Shown here: positions 59,046 through 64,000 of the stretch, in pieces | Layout: every line of letters starts with the position of its first letter | Position numbering within the stretch: position 1 is the stretch's first letter | Source: Brevibacillus_H ginsengisoli | Lineage (GTDB): Bacteria > Bacillota > Bacilli > Brevibacillales > Brevibacillaceae | Direction: 5' to 3' | Assembly (NCBI RefSeq): GCF_050113715.1 | Contig: NZ_JBNJQR010000010.1 | Span: forward strand, 1 to 64,000 | DNA: 64,000 nucleotides | Notes under the pieces: model-generated | What the model was told of the DNA's origin: nothing | What the model saw: only the letters and a program-made list of their open reading frames with translations | Database searches by the model: none | Made by a program: the position numbers and the translations under genes

Positions 59046-60002
59046 CTATTGTTGGCGCTTTTTCTTTTTCCAGAAAAGATATCCAGGTATCCCTACGATT
59101 GCCAACAGAACGAGAATCGGCAAAATCGCAGCGATAACCACTATCAAACCGTTCAAAAAGGCGAGAATACCCAACAGACTCTGGTTCAGAGCGATCCAGG
59201 CTTTGTGCCAAGTGCCTTGACCACCTACATCGTTCAGCTTCGCCGTGAATTTCTTCTCTACGATGGTCATTTCAACCGTGGAGTAGGAGATGTTCTCGTC
59301 CAGATAACGCATGCGGCCTTTGATTTTTTCGATTTCCTGCTGGGTGGCGCCTAGCTCTGTCGAAATCTTCAGTAAGTCTTCTGTTTTCTTTGCCTCAGAC
59401 ATGAAGTTGAGCAGTCTGGCTTCAACCACTTGAAGCGCTTTGAGTCGGGAAGTCAGGTCTACGTACTCTTCCGTAACGTCTTGACCGACGATGTTGCGGG
59501 AAGGAATTTTGATGGCGTATTGATCCAATTCGTTGAGAAACGAATGAAATCCAGACTGAGGGATCCGAACCGTCAAGTGTCCGCCTTTTTCGTTCTCGTT
59601 CTCATAATCAGAGGAAGAGAGAATGTATCCATGATTTCGTTTCACCGACGCTTCGATGTTACTTCTCGCTTCTTTATATTTCTCCACTTCCATTTGAAGG
59701 TCTGCCTGATAGATCATTTTGCGATCTTGCATGGGAGGATTTCCGATCCCAGTTTGGTTGTTGGTCGTGTTGGGGGAATTGGCGTTGGAAGCGGATCCTT
59801 CAGATTGTTCTTGTGGAAGAGCAGGTGCTTCTGCGGTTTTATCGGCCATTGACGCTGTCTGGTTCATGGAATTGGAATTTGCTCCACCATAACTCGAAGC
59901 GGAGTGATCTGTGGGCCTTGCACTTGAACACCCGAACAGGAGTAACAGCAGGACAAGCTGAATGGCCAGGAATATCATTTTCCACTTTTGGTATTTTAAC
60001 AC
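59046..60002 (-). CDS. DUF4349 lipoprotein
   Basis: A 318-residue membrane-attached protein. The lipobox is LLFGC after IFLAIQLVLLLL. A Ser/Asn/Gln/Thr-rich linker (about residues 35-85) leads to the DUF4349 domain (QADLQMEVEKYKEARSNIEA, TVRIPQSGFHSFLNEL, EEYVDLTSRLKALQVVEARL) with a coiled coil, and a C-terminal membrane helix (LAFLNGLIVVIAAILPILVL) followed by KKKKR. It starts at GTG 60002, 8 bp after GGGGG; earlier codons are unsupported. Family function is unknown, but the domain is exported and common in Firmicutes. Confidence 0.82.
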   Translation of the reverse strand: MLKYQKWKMIFLAIQLVLLLLLFGCSSARPTDHSASSYGGANSNSMNQTASMADKTAEAPALPQEQSEGSASNANSPNTTNNQTGIGNPPMQDRKMIYQADLQMEVEKYKEARSNIEASVKRNHGYILSSSDYENENEKGGHLTVRIPQSGFHSFLNELDQYAIKIPSRNIVGQDVTEEYVDLTSRLKALQVVEARLLNFMSEAKKTEDLLKISTELGATQQEIEKIKGRMRYLDENISYSTVEMTIVEKKFTAKLNDVGGQGTWHKAWIALNQSLLGILAFLNGLIVVIAAILPILVLLAIVGIPGYLFWKKKKRQQ

Positions 60003-60116
60003 AATTAATGCCCCCTTTCTTGATGTAGACGGACTCATGAGGAGAATGTTACGATTCCTGTCCTACTTTTTTGTCAATGATTTTGTTATACTGTTTGGGA
60101 GAAAGAGGTGAAGCAG

Positions 60117-60230
60117 ATGGGCAAAGAATACCTCATGCAGGGAATTACCATTCTTGTAGTACTCGTGCTTACCTTTGTCTTCACAATCCTTTACGCCAAA
60201 AAAACGTCGAAGAAAAATCGAAACACTTAA
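60117..60230 (+). CDS. small single-TM protein (37 residues)
   Basis: MGKEYLMQGITILVVLVLTF, then VFTILYAKKTSKKNRNT: one membrane helix with a basic C terminus. AGAGGTGAAGC lies just before the ATG, and an extended -10 (TGTTATACT, 60084-60092) is upstream, so it is likely expressed. It starts 115 bp after the divergent DUF4349 start and ends 20 bp before yutE, so they may be co-transcribed. It is too short for usual gene calls. No family known. Confidence 0.6.
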   Translation: MGKEYLMQGITILVVLVLTFVFTILYAKKTSKKNRNT

Positions 60231-60250
60231 GTGAGATAGGGGATCAAGGT

Positions 60251-60685
60251 ATGTACGACGTCAATACGGAACGAATTGAGGATCGGTTGGTTTATTTGGA
60301 TCGAATGATCGTTTTGCTTTCTCAGTTAATCGAATTGTCTGATGAACAGATCGCGGCAGATGCCCGCAATGTAGCGGCAATAGAACGCGGCTTGCACTTG
60401 TCAATTGAAGCGATTGTAGACGTAGGCAACGCGTTGATCGACGGCTTTATCATGCGTGACCCGGGGAGTTATTCCGATATTGTAGAAATCTTGCGAGATG
60501 AGCAGGTTATTTCACAGCCTCTTGCCGAGAAACTTACCATTGTGGTTGAATTTCGCAAGCAACTCGTGAATGAATATACCCAAGTACCAGTAAATGAGCT
60601 GATACGATTGGTTCGTTCTTATACAGAAGAACTGAAGCACTATGCACCAGCCGTACGCGCATACGTGAAGAAGGAACTATTTTAA
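60251..60685 (+). CDS. yutE: DUF86/HepT-like protein YutE
   Basis: A 144-residue helical protein of the DUF86 (HepT-like) family. Typical text is RIEDRLVYLDRMIVLLSQLI and AIERGLHLSIEAIVDVGNAL, and ending ELKHYAPAVRAYVKKEL. HepT proteins are the toxins of MNT/HepT pairs, with RxxxxxY RNase motif; here the motif is not obvious and no MNT antitoxin gene is present, so this is probably the stand-alone YutE type. The ATG at 60251 is preferred, 8 bp after AGGGG, and gives the exact length of Bacillus YutE. Gene order with yutF/yutG is conserved, with insertions. Confidence 0.83.
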   Translation: MYDVNTERIEDRLVYLDRMIVLLSQLIELSDEQIAADARNVAAIERGLHLSIEAIVDVGNALIDGFIMRDPGSYSDIVEILRDEQVISQPLAEKLTIVVEFRKQLVNEYTQVPVNELIRLVRSYTEELKHYAPAVRAYVKKELF

Positions 60686-60723
60686 GGATAGAGGATTGCG
60701 GATTTTTGATACAATAACGTTTG

Positions 60724-60737
60724 TTTAGTTTACTAAA
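60724..60737 (+). promoter_or_regulatory. palindrome upstream of the SufR-like gene
   Basis: TTTAGT-TT-ACTAAA, a perfect 14-bp palindrome between the promoter elements of the regulator gene (TAAAAT lies at about 60752). It is a candidate autoregulatory site. Confidence 0.5.
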
Positions 60738-60781
60738 TAGTTGTTTTGGGGTAAAATATGTTCAGAAGGGCGGTGATAGTA

Positions 60782-61414
60782 TTGAATAACGAGCAAATTT
60801 CGACTAGAGATCAGATCCTCCATATGTTGAAGCTGAAGGGGTCCCTTTCTGTTAGCGACATGGCTACGGAACTCGGAATAACAGAAATGGCTGTTCGACG
60901 CCATCTGAATACCCTGGAGAGGGATAAACTGATCAAATCTTCTCTTGTTCGTCAAGCGATGGGCCGTCCAACGAATGTCTATTCATTGTCACAGGAAGCA
61001 GATGAGATGTTTCCGCGCAATTATCATGACTTAACCTTGGATTTTTTGGAAGATATCGAAGCGATTGACGGTATGGATAAAGTAGATCTTCTATTCCAAA
61101 GACGAGAGGATCGACTGGAAGAAAAATACCGACAATATATTAACGGAGAACTTGAAAATCGAGTAGCCAGACTGACCGAGATGCAAAACCAGAAAGGCTA
61201 TATGGTGGATTGGGAAAAAGACGAGCAAACGGGTACCTATTATATAAAGGAATTCAATTGTCCGATTTCCCAGGTAGCCAGACAATTTACGCAGGCGTGC
61301 AGCTGCGAATTGTCGCTATTCAAACGCGTGTTGGAAGCAGATGTGGAACAGACCTCCTGCATGGCCAAAGGCGGAGACAACTGCGTGTATAAAATTAACC
61401 CAAAACGGTCATGA
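60782..61414 (+). CDS. SufR-like winged-helix regulator with C-terminal Cys motif
   Basis: A 210-residue regulator. An N-terminal HTH (LSVSDMATELGITEMAVRRH, then LNTLERD) is followed by a helical linker and a C-terminal domain with conserved cysteines: EFNCPISQVARQF, QACSCELSLF and QTSCMAKGGDNCVYKI. The spacing resembles the iron-sulfur cluster site of SufR, which represses suf genes when it holds the cluster. TTG at 60782 was chosen because GAAGGGCGG lies before it; upstream ATG/GTG in the same frame lack spacing. No suf genes are nearby. The palindrome TTTAGTTTACTAAA upstream could be its own site. Confidence 0.78.
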   Translation: MNNEQISTRDQILHMLKLKGSLSVSDMATELGITEMAVRRHLNTLERDKLIKSSLVRQAMGRPTNVYSLSQEADEMFPRNYHDLTLDFLEDIEAIDGMDKVDLLFQRREDRLEEKYRQYINGELENRVARLTEMQNQKGYMVDWEKDEQTGTYYIKEFNCPISQVARQFTQACSCELSLFKRVLEADVEQTSCMAKGGDNCVYKINPKRS

Positions 61415-61419
61415 CCGTT

Positions 61420-61472
61420 TCCTCCTCTCATCCCCTCTCACCGGGGGACTGAAACGCCGGGAGGGTTGAAAC
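61420..61472 (+). repeat. nested CRISPR-repeat-like palindromic units
   Basis: The stretch reads CCTCCTCTCAT, then a full unit CCCCTCTCACCGGGGGACTG + AAAC (61432-61455), then GCCGGGAGGGTTGAAAC. The outer parts look like a second unit split by the first. It directly follows the stop codon region AACGGTCATGACCGTT, itself a palindrome (61405-61420). The same unit type occurs at 53612. No other copy was noticed. Confidence 0.6.
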
Positions 61473-61488
61473 ATCAGAGTAGCTAAGA

Positions 61489-61523
61489 GCCCTTCTTTGT
61501 GTGAACAGAGGAGGGCCTTTTTT
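61489..61523 (+). terminator. terminator after the SufR-like gene
   Basis: GCCCTTCTTTGT-GTGA-ACAGAGGAGGGC with T6 follows; 12 bp stem with two G-U pairs. Confidence 0.8.
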
Positions 61524-61542
61524 GCGGAATGGAGTGAGGAAC

Positions 61543-62148
61543 GTGGGACAGTGGATCAATCAGCAGTTTGAGGATGAGGATTTTAGTAACCAAAACTATA
61601 GCGAAGAAGAGTTCGTACATTGTACCTTTACGAGGTGCAAGTTTAAAGGAACGCAACTTGAAGAGATCATCACGACAGGATGTCAGTTTGTTGAATGTGA
61701 CTTTACCAATGCCTATCTGAACGCGTCTCTTCATAAAGAATCTATTTTTACCAATTGTCAGTTTATGGGCGCTAATTTATTTGTAGCCAAATTCGTCGCG
61801 TGTAAAATGACAGGCTCTGATTTTGCAGATGCGCAGTTGGACGGCGTCACACTGGAAGGCGGAGATTGGTCGTACACGAATTTGCGACATACCCATTTGA
61901 CCAAGCAAGACTTTCGAGGCGTCCTTTTTTATGAAGCGGATTTTCATGGATGCAATTTGGAAAAAGCTGATCTGCGAAATGCGGACCTGACTCGCGCTCA
62001 ATTGGGACAAACTCGGTTAAAAGGCGCGGACTTGCGAGGCGCCAAAGTGGATGGGATCGACTTCAAATCTGTAGACGTTGCGGGAGTCCGAATGGATGAG
62101 TTTCAGGCTGTAGCCTTTTTAAAGTCATATGGCGCCAAAGTCCAGTAG
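61543..62148 (+). CDS. pentapeptide-repeat protein
   Basis: A 201-residue protein made of pentapeptide repeats A(D/N)LxX-type over about residues 30-180: FTRCKFKG, CDFTNAYLNASL, ANLFVAKFVACKM, ADLRNADLTRAQLGQTRLKG, ADLRGAKVDG. It should form a right-handed quadrilateral beta-helix. Some members mimic DNA and protect gyrase (Qnr/MfpA); this one lacks a clear Qnr loop pattern, so function is open. The longest frame begins inside the upstream terminator; GTG at 61543, after GGAGTGAGGAAC, is a better start. It follows the SufR-like gene and precedes yutF. Confidence 0.82.
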   Translation: MGQWINQQFEDEDFSNQNYSEEEFVHCTFTRCKFKGTQLEEIITTGCQFVECDFTNAYLNASLHKESIFTNCQFMGANLFVAKFVACKMTGSDFADAQLDGVTLEGGDWSYTNLRHTHLTKQDFRGVLFYEADFHGCNLEKADLRNADLTRAQLGQTRLKGADLRGAKVDGIDFKSVDVAGVRMDEFQAVAFLKSYGAKVQ

Positions 62149-62243
62149 AAAGATGAAAAAGCAGTTTGGTTACACTATAATGGTTGGTGTGTTGAACAGT
62201 CATTGTCACCGAGATAAGCTTTGCAGATAAGAAGGGAGTACAT

Positions 62244-63029
62244 ATGAAACCATACCGAGCGTACTTACTAGATCTAGATGGCACCATTTATCACGGTTCT
62301 AAGATTATCCCGGAATCGGCTCAATTCATTAGACAATTGCGAGAGGCTGAAATTCCTTTTTTATATCTCACCAATAATTCTACGGCGACACCGGAGACCT
62401 TTGCCCAACGTTTAACCGATATGGGGCTTCCTACGACGAAAGAGGAGGTTTATACGTCCAGTATGGCAACTGCCGCTTATTTGGCGGAACGCGAAGAGCC
62501 TGGTACGCCAATCTATGTCGTTGGCGAGTCGGGGCTGGAGGTTGCATTGAAAGAACGAGGCTTTGTTCTAACAGATGACAATCCCAAATATGTCGTAGTC
62601 GGACTTGATCGTGAGTTTACCTATGACAAGCTGGCGATCGCCAGTCGCGCGATTCGGAACGGGGCGATTCTGATTGCGACCAATATCGACCCTGCCTTGC
62701 CCACGGAGCGCGGATTTTTCCCTGGTGGAGGTTCATTGGTGGCGGCTGTATCAACTGCCTCGGCAACCAAAGCAATCGCGATTGGTAAACCACAGACTAT
62801 TATTATCAATTACGCGCTTGAGCAGCTAGGCAAAGACAGAGACGAGACGATCATCGTCGGGGATAATCTGCACACGGATATTGAAGCTGGCGTGAAAAGC
62901 GGGATAGACAGTTTGCTTGTCCTTACGGGATATTCGACGCAAGAAGATCTAGCTGCGTCACCTTTTAAGCCGACACATGTAGAAGCGAACCTCATGACCT
63001 GGTGGGAAAAAGCAAAATCATGGCGCTAG
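62244..63029 (+). CDS. yutF: NagD-like HAD phosphatase YutF
   Basis: A 261-residue HAD-superfamily phosphatase, class IIA (NagD-like). Motif I: YLLDLDGTIYHG with the nucleophile and general-acid Asps; motif II: LTNNSTATPETFAQRL; motif III Lys in IGKPQ; motif IV: VGDNLHTDIEAGVKSGID. It dephosphorylates nucleotides or sugar phosphates. AAGAAGGGAGTACAT precedes the ATG. Its stop overlaps by 3 bp the stop of yutG on the other strand (shared CTAG). Order yutF-yutG-yutH is as in Bacillus. Confidence 0.92.
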   Translation: MKPYRAYLLDLDGTIYHGSKIIPESAQFIRQLREAEIPFLYLTNNSTATPETFAQRLTDMGLPTTKEEVYTSSMATAAYLAEREEPGTPIYVVGESGLEVALKERGFVLTDDNPKYVVVGLDREFTYDKLAIASRAIRNGAILIATNIDPALPTERGFFPGGGSLVAAVSTASATKAIAIGKPQTIIINYALEQLGKDRDETIIVGDNLHTDIEAGVKSGIDSLLVLTGYSTQEDLAASPFKPTHVEANLMTWWEKAKSWR

Positions 63030-63556
63030 ATTTCCTGGCGCCATTTTTCTTCTTCCTCACGTCGATGCCGATGAGCAATCCGACTGGAGGCAGCCGCCGC
63101 GACAGCTCCCACGAGATCATCGAGGAAGGTGTGGACTCCGTTTCTTTTGTCGTTTAGTTTCTTTAACACTCCATGCTTCAGCTTGTCGACATAGCCGTAA
63201 TTGGTAAAGCCGATACTCCCATAAATATTCACGATTCCCAGCGCCATCACCTCGTCGACGCCATATAAGGGCTCGTCTGAAGCCAGCATTTCTTGCAGTG
63301 GAAACAGAAGCTTGCCTTCCTCAGCCAATATATCTAATTGAATCCCGGTCAAGAAAACATTTTGTACTTCCCGCTTCTGAAAAACAGCTTCTACACTTTC
63401 GATGCAGGTTTCAACATCCAAATTAGAAATGTATTCGCTTTGCAGGAAGAGAACAATCTCGGCTATATCCTTGATTGATACACCTCGCTTCTCAAGCAAC
63501 TCGATTACTTTGTTATAGACATCCGAGCCGTAAACCTTTTTTATTGTCATGGCCAT
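63026..63556 (-). CDS. yutG: phosphatidylglycerophosphatase A-like protein YutG
   Basis: A 176-residue PgpA-family protein. Residues DVYNKVIELLEKRGVSIKDI and GVDEVMALGIVNIYGSIGFT, then GYVDKLKHGVL and THTFLDDLVGAVAAAASSRI-like text carry the metal-binding Asp/Glu. This short, soluble type in Bacillales (YutG) lacks the membrane helices of enteric PgpA. It could act on phosphatidylglycerophosphate or a related lipid phosphate. The ATG at 63556 follows AGAGAGG by 8 bp; the longest frame starts 19 codons earlier without support. It converges with yutF, sharing the CTAG of both stops. Confidence 0.82.
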   Translation of the reverse strand: MAMTIKKVYGSDVYNKVIELLEKRGVSIKDIAEIVLFLQSEYISNLDVETCIESVEAVFQKREVQNVFLTGIQLDILAEEGKLLFPLQEMLASDEPLYGVDEVMALGIVNIYGSIGFTNYGYVDKLKHGVLKKLNDKRNGVHTFLDDLVGAVAAAASSRIAHRHRREEEEKWRQEI

Positions 63557-63609
63557 CTCACTTGCCTCTCTTTCAAGATTTTCAAATTGTAGTATCTGTT
63601 TATATTTAG

Positions 63610-63638
63610 GCACCTATCCCGTATCCCCTTCATAAAAT
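63610..63638 (+). promoter_or_regulatory. candidate sigma-K/sigma-E promoter of yutH
   Basis: GCACC (63610-63614) and CATAAAAT (63631-63638) with about 16 bp between them match mother-cell sporulation promoters (-35 AC, -10 CATA). yutH encodes a spore-coat protein in Bacillus. Confidence 0.5.
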
Positions 63639-63674
63639 AGGGCAGAGCTTGTGAAGAAGGGTGAGGATTGGATC

Positions 63675-64000
63675 ATGAGTGACGTGATCAATTTATTGCA
63701 GGAGGAATACGGCTTTCACGTATTTGATCAGCGTGAAGTAGGTGGACGAACGATTCTTGAGACAGATAAGGGTTTGTATAATTTGTATATATATCCAGAA
63801 GGGTACCGCGCAAAGAAGAAGTTGGTCGAGCAAGTAAAAAAGCATCTCACCAAACAGACTGATTTTTCGCTGCTCCCTGTAGAAAAAACCAAGAACAATC
63901 AAAGTTATTTGACCGTTGGGGACAAGATGCTCTATGTACAAAGAGGGATTCGCGAAGGGCACACGGCAGATTATGCGCAGGCAACAGGTGAATCCTTAGC
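63675..64000 (+). CDS. yutH: spore coat protein YutH-like (5' part, cut by window end)
   Basis: The first 108 codons are open with no stop: MSDVINLLQEEYGFHVFDQR, then EVGGRTILETDKGLYNLYIY and PEGYRAKKKLVEQVKKHL. GTGAGGATTGGATC precedes the ATG. The position directly after yutF-yutG and the sporulation-type promoter upstream support the identity with YutH, a CotS-related coat protein with a kinase-like fold. Homology rests mostly on gene order, since only a third of the protein is visible. Confidence 0.75.
   Translation, partial: MSDVINLLQEEYGFHVFDQREVGGRTILETDKGLYNLYIYPEGYRAKKKLVEQVKKHLTKQTDFSLLPVEKTKNNQSYLTVGDKMLYVQRGIREGHTADYAQATGESL

Noticed and set aside
60251..60685. HepT toxin of a toxin-antitoxin pair
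   Set aside because: No adjacent nucleotidyltransferase antitoxin gene; length and place match the stand-alone YutE.
53612..61472. CRISPR array
   Set aside because: Only isolated repeat-like units at two sites 8 kb apart, no regularly spaced spacers and no cas genes in the window.

Overview
The window looks like a chromosomal segment of a low-to-mid GC, spore-forming Firmicute of the order Bacillales. A Brevibacillus-like (Brevibacillaceae/Paenibacillaceae) genome is the best guess. The reasons are the gene order lipA - yutC - yutD ... yutE ... yutF - yutG - yutH, the sporulation genes yunB, yjcZ-like and lytH/yunA, strong GGAGG ribosome-binding sites, frequent TTG/GTG starts, and the 23S rRNA 3' end. 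The genus is inferred from gene content only.

Layout. 1-66: end of a 23S rRNA gene, with no 5S after it. 0.3-4.3 kb: a MoxR-type AAA+ ATPase with its VWA partner (YojN/YojO-like), then a small secreted protein and a TetR regulator that share an operator. 4.3-8.8 kb: a beta-glucoside island (6-phospho-beta-glucosidase, LicT-type antiterminator, PTS EIIBCA) with two ribonucleic-antiterminator/terminator leaders. 8.9-14.6 kb: a PucR-type regulator and two tandemly duplicated secreted YtcJ-like amidohydrolases; a relic of the next gene marks the duplication junction. 15.5-20.2 kb: an ascorbate-family PTS (PRD regulator carrying IIB and IIA domains, free IIB, IIC) and a Cof-type phosphatase. 20.3-21.8 kb: two futalosine-pathway menaquinone genes, visibly GC-richer. 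21.9-26.2 kb: PQQ-type sugar dehydrogenase lipoprotein, a DsbA-like protein, a WYL regulator, DinB and a cold-shock protein.

26.3-32.0 kb is the most coherent regulatory system: a substrate-binding protein, a membrane histidine kinase, an NtrC-type sigma-54 response regulator, a textbook -24/-12 promoter, and a dihaem cytochrome c lipoprotein with TsdA (thiosulfate dehydrogenase/tetrathionate reductase) hallmarks. An 18-bp perfect inverted repeat closes the regulator gene and sits where an activator site would be expected. I infer a sensor-to-sigma-54 circuit for thiosulfate/tetrathionate respiration.

34-54 kb holds six copies of a roughly 255-280 bp palindromic repeat that I do not recognise. 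Each has a covarying stem-loop, a GCAAGCCC-type linker and a core bounded by 16-bp inverted ends. Five of the six abut or supply the stop codon of the gene that reads into them. Two core subtypes exist, and the two type-2 copies flank larC1 in inverted orientation. LarC, the nickel-pincer cofactor enzyme, is split here: an N-terminal gene on the minus strand and a C-terminal-domain protein on the plus strand, converging on one of these repeats. Other genes here are a MocR regulator, an aldehyde dehydrogenase/reductase pair, a PAS-GGDEF protein, LytH, an SbcD/SbcC-like (YhaO/YhaN-like) pair and a TIGR00300 protein.

50.8-64 kb follows the Bacillus lipA-yut region, with additions: MFS exporter, DUF3055, glpX, degenerate GGDEF-EAL protein, DUF4349 lipoprotein, SufR-like regulator and a pentapeptide protein. 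Several start codons were moved downstream of the longest open frame where a ribosome-binding site decided it. No transposase, prophage, tRNA or cas gene was seen.
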